DNA of 60,812 nucleotides from Brachybacterium alimentarium (GTDB lineage Bacteria > Actinomycetota > Actinomycetes > Actinomycetales > Dermabacteraceae), in assembly GCF_002332425.1 (NCBI RefSeq), contig NZ_NRGS01000027.1, positions 1-60,812 on the forward strand. The letters are read 5' to 3'. Position 1 is the stretch's first letter. Each line of letters starts with the position of its first letter. Made by a program: the position numbers and the translations under genes. Shown one piece after another: positions 8,283 through 16,378 of the stretch. The notes under the pieces are model-generated. The model searched no databases. It was given only the letters and a program-made list of their open reading frames with translations, and was not told where the DNA came from.

Positions 8283-9105
8283 CAAGCGCACGACACGACC
8301 CCGGTACGGGACCCACGCGGCCCTGCTGATCGGCGGAGCGGTGATGGTCTTCCCCTTCGCCTGGCAGCTGATCATGTCGCTGTCCACCCACGCGGAGGTC
8401 ACCTCCGTGCCGCCGACGTGGTGGCCCGAGAGCCTGCAGTGGCAGAACTACCCGGCGGTCTTCGAGCAGATCCCGTTCTTCAACCAGTTCCTCACCACGG
8501 CGGCGGTCACCGTCGCCCGCGTCGTCGGCCAGCTGCTGCTGTGCGCGATGGCCGGATACGCCTTCGCGCGGATGGAGTTCCGGGGCAAGGGCATCCTGTT
8601 CGCCCTGGTGCTGTCGATCCTGATGGTGCCGTACCAGATCTATCTCATCCCGCAGTACGAGATCATCCAGGAGCTGGGATGGCTGAACACGGTCGCCGGT
8701 ATCGCCGCCCCCGGGATCTTCAGCGCCTTCGGCACCTTCCTCATGCGTCAGCACTTCCTGGGCATGCCGCGCTCGCTCGAGGAAGCCGCCCGCCTGGACG
8801 GCGCGAACCCGTGGCAGACCTTCTGGCGGATCATGTTCCCGCTCAGCGGGCCGTCGCTGAGCGCCGTCGCGATCCTCACCGCACTCGCCTCGTGGAACGA
8901 CCTGATGTGGCCGCTCATCGTGGCGACCTACGACGACCGCACCACGCTCGCGGTGGGACTGTCGACCATGCAGGGCCAGTTCACCACCGACTACCCGGTG
9001 ATGATGGCGGCCAGCTTCATGGCCATGCTGCCGCTGATGATCCTGTTCATCGTCCTGCAGCGGCGCGTCGTCGAAGGTCTCGCGCACAGCGGCATGAAGG
9101 GGTGA
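8275..9105 (+). CDS. Carbohydrate ABC transporter permease (MalG type)
   Basis: 276 residues with six predicted helices. The EAA coupling loop is LEEAARLDGANPWQTFWRIMFPLSGP, and the C-terminus QRRVVEGLAHSGMKG is the usual CUT1 ending. It pairs with the MalF-type permease to form the membrane channel. No ATPase gene is present in the operon; actinobacterial CUT1 importers usually borrow a shared MsiK-type ATPase encoded elsewhere. Confidence 0.93.
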   Translation: MTDKRTTRPRYGTHAALLIGGAVMVFPFAWQLIMSLSTHAEVTSVPPTWWPESLQWQNYPAVFEQIPFFNQFLTTAAVTVARVVGQLLLCAMAGYAFARMEFRGKGILFALVLSILMVPYQIYLIPQYEIIQELGWLNTVAGIAAPGIFSAFGTFLMRQHFLGMPRSLEEAARLDGANPWQTFWRIMFPLSGPSLSAVAILTALASWNDLMWPLIVATYDDRTTLAVGLSTMQGQFTTDYPVMMAASFMAMLPLMILFIVLQRRVVEGLAHSGMKG

Positions 9106-9311
9106 GGACCCCCGAGTGGTATGGTGTGGATCACAGCGAGTGGTCTCGTGGCCGGTGTCGTGTGCTGGTCAGGGTCGCTCTCGCCGGACAGGACGCAAGG
9201 GGCCGACGGTCCAGACGTGCAGGGCCGCGCAGCCCGACCGTGTGCCGAGTCCGGCCGTGCTCTTCGTGGCGTCCGTGAGCATTCCGGGAAATGGCCGAGG
9301 ATTCCTCCCCG

Positions 9312-9327
9312 ACCTTCTGCAGAAGGT
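9312..9327. promoter_or_regulatory. Perfect 16-bp palindrome covering the ribosome site of the small membrane protein
   Basis: ACCTTCTGCAGAAGGT is self-complementary. As RNA it can fold as a 6-bp stem with a TGCA loop, whose 3' arm holds the only Shine-Dalgarno match (AGAAGG) for the ATG at 9336. It could block translation or be a protein operator. A TATGGT box at 9120-9125 would give a leader of about 200 bases. Confidence 0.45.
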
Positions 9328-9335
9328 GCATTCCG

Positions 9336-9518
9336 ATGAATCTGTTCCCGCTCGTCCTCTTCGCCGGGGCCTCGATCCTGCTCGTCGTGAGCCTCTCCTC
9401 CATGTACGCGACCAACGTGACGTTCTGGAAGGGGAAGGGACACATCTCCCCGTGGGCCGCCTACGTCTGCATCGCCGCCATCGTGGTCGCGGCCGCAGGC
9501 TTCCTGCTCACTCTGTGA
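9336..9518 (+). CDS. Small two-helix membrane protein
   Basis: 60 residues: MNLFPLVLFAGASILLVVSL is the first membrane helix. A short polar turn (NVTFWKGKGHIS) follows, then a second helix AAYVCIAAIVVAAAGFLL. The ATG at 9336 is preferred because it begins the first helix and has AGAAGG upstream at suitable spacing; an upstream in-frame ATG (9291) adds unrelated residues. I do not recognise the family. It stands alone between the sugar importer and the convergent amidohydrolase. Confidence 0.6.
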   Translation: MNLFPLVLFAGASILLVVSLSSMYATNVTFWKGKGHISPWAAYVCIAAIVVAAAGFLLTL

Positions 9519-9539
9519 CCTCCCGGAGCAGCGGGATCG

Positions 9540-11048
9540 TCACGAGGACGCCCGCGCCGCCACGATCGTCGTGAGCACGCGGGTCTCCCGCAGGCGCAGC
9601 GCGGCCTCCCGCGCTGCGGCATCGACCATCAGCCCGTCGGCCCCGAGCGGGACGTCCCCGAACGGCGACTCCTCGAGCAGCACCAGATCCGCAGGGCCGC
9701 CCGCCTCGAGCCGGCGCACCCCGTCGGTCGAGGCGGCGAGGGCCTCGCGCGGCTGCAGCTGCTGCCCGGGGTGCCATCCTGGCCGGTCGTCGGCGCTGCG
9801 GTGCACGGCGGCGGCCATCGCCAGCCACGGATCCAGCGGCGCGACCGGGGCGTCGGAGCCGAGCGCGAGCGGCACGCCCGCGCTGAGCAGATCCCGCAGA
9901 CGGAACGCCTGTGTGCCCCGGTCGGGCCACAGGCTCTCGGTGGCGTCGCGGTCATCCAGCAGATGCGCCGGCTGCACCGAGGCGGTCACCCCGAGCGCCG
10001 CCATCGCCGCGACGTCGTCATCGGTGAGCATCTGCGCGTGCTCGAGCCGGGCAGGGATGTCGACCTGCGCGATCGCCCCGAGGGCGATCTGGGCGGCGGC
10101 ATCGCCGATCGCATGCACGGCGGCGGTGAGGCCCTGGGCGGACGCCCTGGTGAGGGCGTCCAAGAGCTCGTCCGCACCGTAGCTGAGCACGCCGCGACCC
10201 GCGTAGCCGTGACCGTCGGAGTACGCCTCGCGGGTGTACGCGGAGTGGGAGCCGAGCGCGCCGTCGACGATCACCTTCAACGGGCCCATCGTCACCAGGC
10301 CCGTCGGATCCAGCACGGTGCCCGTCGGCCCGGGGGCGTGCGCGAGCTCGGCGGGATAGACGGCGGTGCGGATACGCATCCGGGGCGACTGCGCGGGCCA
10401 GGACTCCCAGGGGCGGCCCCACTCCATGTCGACCAGGCCCACCACCCCGAGATCGAGCGCCTGCCGCTGCATCATCGCCGCTCCGGTCGCGACGGAGTCC
10501 TCGACACCGGGCAGCTCGGGCAGTCGCGGGGCGAGCGCGAACCAGTCCTCCTCGGCGAGGATGCCGTCGCGCGGGGGCACCCCCAACGCCGCGAGCGCCG
10601 CGGAGTTCATCCAGGCGTGATGGGCATCGCCGCCGATCAGGACGGTGGGCACCGCGCCGGTGACCTCGTCGAGGGCGGGCACCGTGGGCTGCACGGCGAA
10701 GTCCACCAGGCGGTGCCCGAAGCCGATCAGGGCCCGTCGCGGATCGGTGCGGTCATCGCGCCGCGCGTCCAGCTCGGCGCGCACCAGCTCGAGGATCACG
10801 CCCACGCTCTCGGCGCCGGAGGTGTTCAGCCGGGCATGGGCCTGCGAGAGCTGCCCGGTGTGCACGTGCTGGTCCCACAGCCCGGGGATCGCGATCGCAC
10901 CGCCGCCGTCGAGCTGCTCCTCCCCGGCGGTGGGGGAGAGGGACGGGGCGATCTCGGCGATCACGCCGTCGTGGAGCCGGAGGTCGACCGGGCGGGCCGG
11001 GGCGTGGCCGGTCGCGGTGTCCACGGGCCGTATCTGTCTGATCAGCAC
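9540..11048 (-). CDS. Metal-dependent amidohydrolase (YtcJ-like)
   Basis: 502 residues. The N-terminal metal site is at IPGLWDQHVHTG (His61, His63). KVIVDGALGSHSA carries the likely metal-bridging or substrate Lys, AVHAIGDAA a metal His, ARLEHAQ another His, and LALGSDAPVAPLDPW the catalytic Asp. This order fits the amidohydrolase_3/YtcJ group, which hydrolyses amides, N-formyl or related bonds; the substrate is not known. The GTG start at 11048 sits 6 bases after a TACCCT box, so the message is probably leaderless. The frame remains open further upstream (to 11270), but that part overlaps the divergent ABC gene and is not conserved-looking. Confidence 0.85.
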   Translation of the reverse strand: MLIRQIRPVDTATGHAPARPVDLRLHDGVIAEIAPSLSPTAGEEQLDGGGAIAIPGLWDQHVHTGQLSQAHARLNTSGAESVGVILELVRAELDARRDDRTDPRRALIGFGHRLVDFAVQPTVPALDEVTGAVPTVLIGGDAHHAWMNSAALAALGVPPRDGILAEEDWFALAPRLPELPGVEDSVATGAAMMQRQALDLGVVGLVDMEWGRPWESWPAQSPRMRIRTAVYPAELAHAPGPTGTVLDPTGLVTMGPLKVIVDGALGSHSAYTREAYSDGHGYAGRGVLSYGADELLDALTRASAQGLTAAVHAIGDAAAQIALGAIAQVDIPARLEHAQMLTDDDVAAMAALGVTASVQPAHLLDDRDATESLWPDRGTQAFRLRDLLSAGVPLALGSDAPVAPLDPWLAMAAAVHRSADDRPGWHPGQQLQPREALAASTDGVRRLEAGGPADLVLLEESPFGDVPLGADGLMVDAAAREAALRLRETRVLTTIVAARASS

Positions 11049-11054
11049 CGATCC

Positions 11055-11060
11055 AGGGTA
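11055..11060 (-). promoter_or_regulatory. Leaderless -10 box for the amidohydrolase
   Basis: TACCCT on the minus strand, 6 bases before the GTG. Confidence 0.55.
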
Positions 11061-11151
11061 GCCCGGCCGGAGCGGATCATGACGACTGTCATGGGCAGAT
11101 CGTGATCCCTGCGCCTGGGACGGCGGCGCGAGCGGAGGAAGGCTTGCTGGC

Positions 11152-12189
11152 ATGAACACGTCGACTGCTCCTGCCACTCCTGCCACTCCTGCCGCTACGT
11201 CCGCCCCCGGCCCCGTCCCAGCCCCGACCTCTGCTCCTGCTGCTCCCGCGATCAGCCTGCGCGGACTCACCAGGACCTACGGGTCGGTGCGTGCGCTGGA
11301 CGGCCTCGACCTCGAGATCGGTCGTGGCGAGATCGTCGCGCTGCTGGGCCCCAACGGCGCCGGGAAGTCGACCGCCATGGAGATGATGGTCGGCCTGGCC
11401 GCGCCCGATGCCGGCGAGGCCCGGATCCTCGGTGCCGACCCCGTCGAGGCCACCCGCACCGGTCTGATCGGCACGATGCTGCAGAGCGGGCCGCTGCTGC
11501 CGGACCAGAGCGTGCGCTCCATGCTGCGCCTGCTCCACTCCCTCCAGGCCCACCCGATGCCGCTCGCGGACGCCGCCCGCCAGGCCGACGTCACCGAGCT
11601 GCTCCCGCGCCGCATCGGCACCCTCTCCGGTGGGCAGGCGCAGCGGGTGCGCTTCGCGATCGCCCTGCTCGGCGATCCCCAGGTGCTGCTCCTGGACGAG
11701 CCCACCGTCGGCATGGACATCGGCGCCCGTCGCGCTTTCTGGGACCAGATGCGCGCGGTCGCTGCGACCGGACGCACCATCGTCTTCGCCACCCACCACC
11801 TCGACGAGGCCGAACGGGAGGCGCGCCGCGTGATCGTGATGGACCGCGGCCGCGTGGTCGCCGATGGCACCGGCCCGGAGATCAGCGCGATCGTCGGAGG
11901 CCGTGTGATCACTCTGCGCGGCGTCGACGCCGACGAGATCGTGGCGCTGCCCGGGGTGCAGAGCGCCGGGGCCGACGAGACGGATCCCGGCCGGGTGCGA
12001 GCCCTCTGCTCCGACTCCGACGCCGCCCTCGCCGCGCTGTTCACCGGGGACCTCGCCGGGCGCGTCCGCGAGGTGCTGGTCTCCGCCCCCGGTCTCGAGG
12101 AGGCCTTCCTGCGCATCACCGACCACAGCGTTCCCCGCGACCCCGCGGACGCCGCCGCACCCGACGCCGAGGAAGGAACCCGGCCATGA
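11152..12189 (+). CDS. ABC-2 type transporter, ATP-binding protein
   Basis: 345 residues. An unusual 30-residue Ala/Pro/Thr/Ser-rich head precedes the ATPase. Walker A is GPNGAGKST (66-74), the signature LSGGQAQRV, Walker B VLLLDEPTVGMD, and the switch His is in ATHHLDEAER. The C-terminal part (about 250-330) is the accessory domain of drug/antibiotic-type ABC-2 ATPases. It is first in a four-gene cassette with a permease, histidine kinase and response regulator, all overlapping or nearly so. Such cassettes typically export or resist an antibiotic or peptide that the kinase senses, though the substrate here is unknown. Confidence 0.92.
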   Translation: MNTSTAPATPATPAATSAPGPVPAPTSAPAAPAISLRGLTRTYGSVRALDGLDLEIGRGEIVALLGPNGAGKSTAMEMMVGLAAPDAGEARILGADPVEATRTGLIGTMLQSGPLLPDQSVRSMLRLLHSLQAHPMPLADAARQADVTELLPRRIGTLSGGQAQRVRFAIALLGDPQVLLLDEPTVGMDIGARRAFWDQMRAVAATGRTIVFATHHLDEAEREARRVIVMDRGRVVADGTGPEISAIVGGRVITLRGVDADEIVALPGVQSAGADETDPGRVRALCSDSDAALAALFTGDLAGRVREVLVSAPGLEEAFLRITDHSVPRDPADAAAPDAEEGTRP

Positions 12190-13163
12190 GCACCCGTACC
12201 AGCCCGGCATCCCGCCCCATCACCACCCGTACCACCCGTACCACCGCCATCCGTACCACCGCCACCCGTCCCCTCTCGCTCCGGAGCCACGTCATGACTA
12301 CACCAGCGGACAGCACCGTCCTCAGCTCGCACACCAGCACCAGCACCAGTCCCGGAACCCTGGCACCGACGGACGCCCCCGTGGCGCCGGAGGCACCCGT
12401 CGCCCGGACGACGGCCACCCCGTCGGCCGCGCGTCGGACCGTGCACTACGCGCTGCACACCACCCGGATGACGGTCACCGACGTCCCGTTCATGGTGTTC
12501 ACGATCGCGCTGCCCGTGGGCATGTACCTGCTGTTCTCGATGATGTTCGGGGATGAGGCCGACGGGCAGGCGCGCGGCATGATCATGATCAACATGGCCG
12601 CCTACGGCGGTCTCGGCGCCGCCGTCACCGCGGGCACCAAGATCCAGGAGGACCAGCGCAACGGCTTCCTGCGCCAGCTGATCGTGGCCGGCCTGTCGCC
12701 GCGCTCGTTCCTGGCCGGATCCATCCTGGCCGCGAGCGCCGTGATCATCCCGGCGCTGGCCGCCGTGGGCCTGGTCGGTCTGGTCAGCGGGGTGGAGGCG
12801 GCTCCCACCGCGTTCCTGGCGACGCTGGCCGTGCTGTGGCTGGGCCTGCTGCCCACCATCCTCGTGGGCCTCGTGCTCGGGATGGTGCTCAAGGGCGGCG
12901 CGGCGATGGCCGGCGGCGTCGTCACCATGATGGCGATGGCGATCTTCGGCGGGCTCTGGATGCCCCTGGAGATGTTCCCGACCTGGATGCAGTCCTTCGG
13001 CCACGCGATCCCCACCTACTGGATCTCGAGCCTCGGCGAATGGGCCCTCTACGGGACGTCGTTCCCGCTGACCGGAGTGGCCGTGATCGGCGCCTGGACC
13101 GCCGCGCTCGCCCTGCTGTGCACGGTGAGCATGTCCCGCGCGGTGGGCCTGAGCCGACGTTGA
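12186..13163 (+). CDS. ABC-2 type transporter permease
   Basis: 325 residues from the ATG that overlaps the ATPase stop (ATGA), which has an AAGGAA ribosome site. The first 36 residues are a Thr/Arg repeat (TTRTTRTTAIRTTATR) made by short repeats of ACCACCCGT in the DNA. A second ATG at 12294 has its own GGAG site and would give a 289-residue protein without the repeat. The rest has six membrane helices with the ABC-2 pattern: FMVFTIALPVGMYLLFSMMF, an RQLIVAGLSPRSFL coupling helix and WMPLEMFPTWMQ. Confidence 0.88.
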   Translation: MSTRTSPASRPITTRTTRTTAIRTTATRPLSLRSHVMTTPADSTVLSSHTSTSTSPGTLAPTDAPVAPEAPVARTTATPSAARRTVHYALHTTRMTVTDVPFMVFTIALPVGMYLLFSMMFGDEADGQARGMIMINMAAYGGLGAAVTAGTKIQEDQRNGFLRQLIVAGLSPRSFLAGSILAASAVIIPALAAVGLVGLVSGVEAAPTAFLATLAVLWLGLLPTILVGLVLGMVLKGGAAMAGGVVTMMAMAIFGGLWMPLEMFPTWMQSFGHAIPTYWISSLGEWALYGTSFPLTGVAVIGAWTAALALLCTVSMSRAVGLSRR

Positions 13164-13183
13164 CACGAGCGGACGCTGACACA

Positions 13184-14344
13184 ATGAGCGCCATGGGGAT
13201 CGAAACGGACGCGATGTTCGGGGCCCGCGGCCGGGGCACCGCGGAGGAGGCCGCCGCCCGGCCCTTCACGCCGCGCGCGATCCACCGTGCCGCGGTCGAG
13301 TCCGGCGGCCTGCCGTACTCGATCGCCCCCGTCCTGTTCGTCGTGATCCCGATCGTCTACGGCTGGATCGAGGCCCCGGGCCCGTCGGCCGTGGTGGTGA
13401 CGCTCCTGCTGCTGGTGTACGGGGCGGCGTTCGTCTACTGCTGCGGCATCGGGATGTACCCCTTGCGGGTGCGGCTGGCCTGGTTCGCGCTGTGCACCCT
13501 GATCTTGCTCTCGCTGATCCCGTTGATCGGCCCGAACGTGCTGTTCATGGTGATGTTCCAGGCGATGACCCATGTGCTGCTGCTGCCGTGGAGATGGGCC
13601 GTGCCCTCCATGATGGTGATGAGCTTCGCGGTGATCGTGACCGCGGTGGCCACCGAGGTCTACCTCGCCGCCGGGATCGCGGTGATGGGCATGATGATGG
13701 CCTGGGGTATCGGCTACGGCATCCGCCAGCAGATCCTTCAGGAGCAGCTCGAGGCCGCCCACGAGCGCAACGCCGTGCTCGCCGTCGCCGCCGAGCGCGA
13801 GCGCATCGGCCGGGACCTCCACGATCTGCTGGGCCATTCGCTGACCTCGCTGACGATCTCCGCGCAGCTCGCCCGGCGCCTCCTGGACTCCGACCCCGAC
13901 GCCGCCCGCGAGCAGCTCGCGCACATCGAGACGACGGTGCGCCAGGCCCTCGCGGACGTCCGCGCCACCGCGAGCGGCATGCAGAAGGTCCGCGCAGCCA
14001 CCGAGATCGCGTCGGCCCGCAGCGTGCTCGGGACCGTCGGCATCCAGGCCGAGGTGCCCACCGCCCTGCCCCCGCTGCCCGACGACCGCGCCGAGCTGTT
14101 CGGTTTCGTCATCCGTGAGGGCGTCACCAACATCGTGCGCCACTCCCATGCCACCCGCGCCGCCATCACCGTCGACGAGCGTTCCGTGAGCATCGCCGAC
14201 GACGGCGTGGGGATCCCCGATGGCTCCTCCCGCACCGGGCTGCGCGGTCTCGAAGCCCGCGTCACCGTGGCGGGCGGTGCTTTCGAGGTGACCACCGGTG
14301 AGGCGGGCACCCGCCTCACCGCGACGATGGAGGACCCGCAATGA
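13184..14344 (+). CDS. Sensor histidine kinase (HisKA_3/DesK-NarX type)
   Basis: 386 residues. Five or six membrane helices occupy about residues 45-178, then a short coiled linker (RQQILQEQLEAAHERNAVLAV). The phosphoacceptor His213 lies in RDLHDLLGHSLTSL, and the ATPase domain has NIVRHSHATRA and ADDGVGIPDG. It lacks a large extracellular sensor, so it is likely to sense the membrane or the neighbouring transporter. The ATG at 13184 is preferred; a second ATG three codons on is possible. It begins 20 bases after the permease and overlaps the regulator gene by 4. Confidence 0.92.
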   Translation: MSAMGIETDAMFGARGRGTAEEAAARPFTPRAIHRAAVESGGLPYSIAPVLFVVIPIVYGWIEAPGPSAVVVTLLLLVYGAAFVYCCGIGMYPLRVRLAWFALCTLILLSLIPLIGPNVLFMVMFQAMTHVLLLPWRWAVPSMMVMSFAVIVTAVATEVYLAAGIAVMGMMMAWGIGYGIRQQILQEQLEAAHERNAVLAVAAERERIGRDLHDLLGHSLTSLTISAQLARRLLDSDPDAAREQLAHIETTVRQALADVRATASGMQKVRAATEIASARSVLGTVGIQAEVPTALPPLPDDRAELFGFVIREGVTNIVRHSHATRAAITVDERSVSIADDGVGIPDGSSRTGLRGLEARVTVAGGAFEVTTGEAGTRLTATMEDPQ

Positions 14345-15108
14345 TCCGCCTCGTGGTCGCCGACGACCAGTCGATCCTGCGATCGGGCCTGGTGGCGCTG
14401 CTGCGCCTGGAACCGGACCTCGAGGTGGTCGGGGAAGCGGCCGACGGAGCGAGCACCCTCGCCACCGTCGCCGAGCACTCCCCGGACGTGCTCCTGCTGG
14501 ACGTGCAGATGCCTGCCGGGACCCGGGCCGACGGGACGCCCGGTCCGTCCGACGGGATCGCGCTCGCGCAGGAGCTGCACGAGCTGCAGGCAGCGCAGGA
14601 GGCGCAGGCGCAGGCGCAGGGAGCGGGCCAGGAAGGCACTACCGGCCCCGAGGTGCGCGCGTCTGGCTCCGAATCCCGCGCGTCCGGCCCCGAGTCCCGC
14701 GCGTCCGGCCCCGAGTCCCGCGCGCAACCTCGCATCATCGTGCTCACGACCTTCGGCCGCGCCGGCTATCTGCGCCGCACCATGGAGGCCGGTGCGCAGG
14801 GATTCATGGTCAAGGACACCCCTGTCGAGCGCCTGGTGGATGCGATCCGACGCGTCGACCAGGGCCTGCTCGTGGTGGATCCCGAGCTCGCGGCGCAGTC
14901 GCTGTCCGTCGGAGCCAGTCCGCTGACCACGAAGGAGACCGAGGCGCTGCAGGGCGCCGCCGCCGGAGGCAGCACCGCGAAGATCGCGGCGACGCTCTTC
15001 CTCAGCGAGGGGACCGTGCGCAACCACATCTCCTCCGCCATCGGGAAGCTCGGGGTGGCCAACCGTGCCGAGGCCGTGCGTGCCGCCTCGGACAACGGCT
15101 GGATCTGA
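14341..15108 (+). CDS. NarL/LuxR-type response regulator with a large insertion in the receiver domain
   Basis: 255 residues, against about 210-220 usually. Acidic pair D8/D9, phospho-acceptor D54 (LLLDVQMPAG), switch Thr137 (IIVLTTFG) and Lys158 (MVKDT) are present. The C-terminal LuxR helix-turn-helix reads STAKIAATLFLSEGTVRNHI. Between D54 and Thr137 there are about 45 extra residues: a Gln/Ala/Glu-rich stretch, then three copies of RASGxES encoded by 21-bp repeats at 14656-14718. The insert falls between beta-3 and beta-4, probably lengthening helix 3 or a loop. It should control the ABC cassette it ends. Confidence 0.9.
   Translation: MIRLVVADDQSILRSGLVALLRLEPDLEVVGEAADGASTLATVAEHSPDVLLLDVQMPAGTRADGTPGPSDGIALAQELHELQAAQEAQAQAQGAGQEGTTGPEVRASGSESRASGPESRASGPESRAQPRIIVLTTFGRAGYLRRTMEAGAQGFMVKDTPVERLVDAIRRVDQGLLVVDPELAAQSLSVGASPLTTKETEALQGAAAGGSTAKIAATLFLSEGTVRNHISSAIGKLGVANRAEAVRAASDNGWI
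14656..14718 (+). repeat. Three in-frame 21-bp tandem repeats inside the response regulator
   Basis: Copies at 14656-14676, 14677-14697 and 14698-14718, each encoding RASGxES. The last two are identical, and the first differs at a few third positions and one Ser/Pro codon, which suggests recent slippage. Confidence 0.85.
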
Positions 15109-15172
15109 CCGCCGGCTCGACAGTCCACCATTCCTGACCGCCGGCTCGACGGTCCACCAGTCCTGACCGCCC
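15105..15172 (+). repeat. 29-bp tandem repeat beginning at the response-regulator stop codon
   Basis: Two near-identical 29-bp units (15105-15133 and 15134-15162) and a 10-base third start. Each begins CTGACCGCCGGCTCGAC; the first copy supplies the TGA stop of the regulator. The third copy ends just before the promoter of the next gene. Confidence 0.8.
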
Positions 15173-15179
15173 GGGCGAG

Positions 15180-15185
15180 TAGCCT
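15180..15185 (+). promoter_or_regulatory. Leaderless -10 box for the BASS-type transporter
   Basis: TAGCCT, 6 bases before the GTG at 15192; no ribosome site between. Confidence 0.55.
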
Positions 15186-15191
15186 TTCGGG

Positions 15192-16118
15192 GTGTCGACG
15201 ATCGAAGCCCTGTTGGCGGACCTGATCCACGTCAGCGTCCCCGCCTTCGCGATCGCGTCGATGCTCTCGATGGGGCTGCGCACCCCGCTGCGAGCCTTCC
15301 GTCAGCAGCTGCGCGACCGCCGCACCGTGCTCGCGGTGCTCGGCGCGAACTTCGTGGTGGTCCCTGCGGTGGGCACGCTGCTCATCTGGCTCCTCGAGGG
15401 CATCCTCCCGCACCAGACCGGGTCAGGATTCATCATCGCCCTGTGCGCGGCGGGCGCGCCCTTCGTGCTGCAGCTGGGCGCGATGGCCCGCGTCCCCTAC
15501 AGCGAGATCGCCGGTCCGATGGCGGTGCTCCTGCTCGGCTCGATCGTGTTCATGCCGCTGGTCGTCCCGTCGCTGCTGCAGCACGTCGCGGTCGACGGGT
15601 GGGCGGTGGCCCGACTGCTGCTGGGCACGATGCTCTCGCCGATGATCGCGGGGATCGTCATCGCCGCGGTGTGGCCGCGCCGCGCCGACCTGATCGCCCG
15701 CATCGCCGGCGGCGTCGCGGCGGTCTCCGCCGTCCTGCTGTTCCTCTCGGGCCTGGGCGCGAACACCGGGCTCGTGCTGCAGCTGCTGCTGTCCCCGGTG
15801 CTCCTGGTGGCCGTCGGATTGGTGGTCCTCGCCTTCGTGGCCGGCCGACTCTCCGGCGACCTCGCCGGGGACACCCTCACCCTCTCCGACGGGCCCGCGA
15901 TCCTCACCAGTCAGCGCAACATCGCCGCCGCTCTGCTGGTGGCACGCACAGGAAACGGCGACAGCTCGATCGTGGTGGCGATCCTGCTGCTGAGCGCCGT
16001 CGGCTTCGTGATGCTCGTGCCCTACACCCTGGCCTCCGGGCTGATCCGGCGCCGCCGGGCGGGGGAGAAGACCTCGGTCGGCGTGCTGCTCGGCGTGGTC
16101 GGCCCGAAGACGGACTGA
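15192..16118 (+). CDS. BASS-superfamily (bile acid:sodium symporter-like) membrane transporter
   Basis: 308 residues with about nine or ten membrane helices. The early amphipathic ML SMGLRTPLRAFRQQLRD stretch and ANFVVVPAVGTLLIW are typical of the BASS/arsenical-transporter fold, as is the helix pair around ALCAAGAPFVLQLGAMA. A late unwound-helix region (GPAILTSQRNIAAALLVA) matches the crossover of this fold. It probably moves an organic anion with sodium; the substrate is unknown. The GTG start is fixed by the promoter spacing. A more distant relative lies at 18563-19582. Confidence 0.75.
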   Translation: MSTIEALLADLIHVSVPAFAIASMLSMGLRTPLRAFRQQLRDRRTVLAVLGANFVVVPAVGTLLIWLLEGILPHQTGSGFIIALCAAGAPFVLQLGAMARVPYSEIAGPMAVLLLGSIVFMPLVVPSLLQHVAVDGWAVARLLLGTMLSPMIAGIVIAAVWPRRADLIARIAGGVAAVSAVLLFLSGLGANTGLVLQLLLSPVLLVAVGLVVLAFVAGRLSGDLAGDTLTLSDGPAILTSQRNIAAALLVARTGNGDSSIVVAILLLSAVGFVMLVPYTLASGLIRRRRAGEKTSVGVLLGVVGPKTD

Positions 16119-16258
16119 GCGACAGCGAGCGGACGCGAGCGACCGCCGCCCGTCTACCCGTGGGCCCGCCCGTCCGTTCGCCTCCCCGTCCGGCCGTCTG
16201 CCCGTCCACCCTCCCCGTCCGCTTGCCCACCCGTCCCCACCTCGGTTACTGGTTGGTA

Positions 16259-16309
16259 CCCCGTCGGAACAGGCGTTGAGGCCGAGTCATTCCGCCTAGT
16301 ACGACGGGG
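16259..16309. other. Nested inverted repeat, possible structured RNA or protein site
   Basis: Outer arms CCCCGTCG (16259-16266) and CGACGGGG (16302-16309) are perfectly complementary. Inner arms AGGCG (16271-16275) and CGCCT (16293-16297) pair inside them around a 17-base loop. It lies about 340 bases before the ABC exporter. It matches no riboswitch class I can recall. A further GGTGC/GCACC pair follows at about 16322-16346. Confidence 0.45.
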
Positions 16310-16378
16310 CAGACTGCTTCTGGTGCGTCGTGAGCGAGTCGGCACCTGGGTCTTCTGAACCGTTCGGGCGGGGACCGT

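Noticed and set aside
11055..11270. N-terminal extension of the amidohydrolase
   Set aside because: It would overlap the divergent ABC ATPase gene and adds Gly/Ala-rich sequence ahead of a complete enzyme fold.
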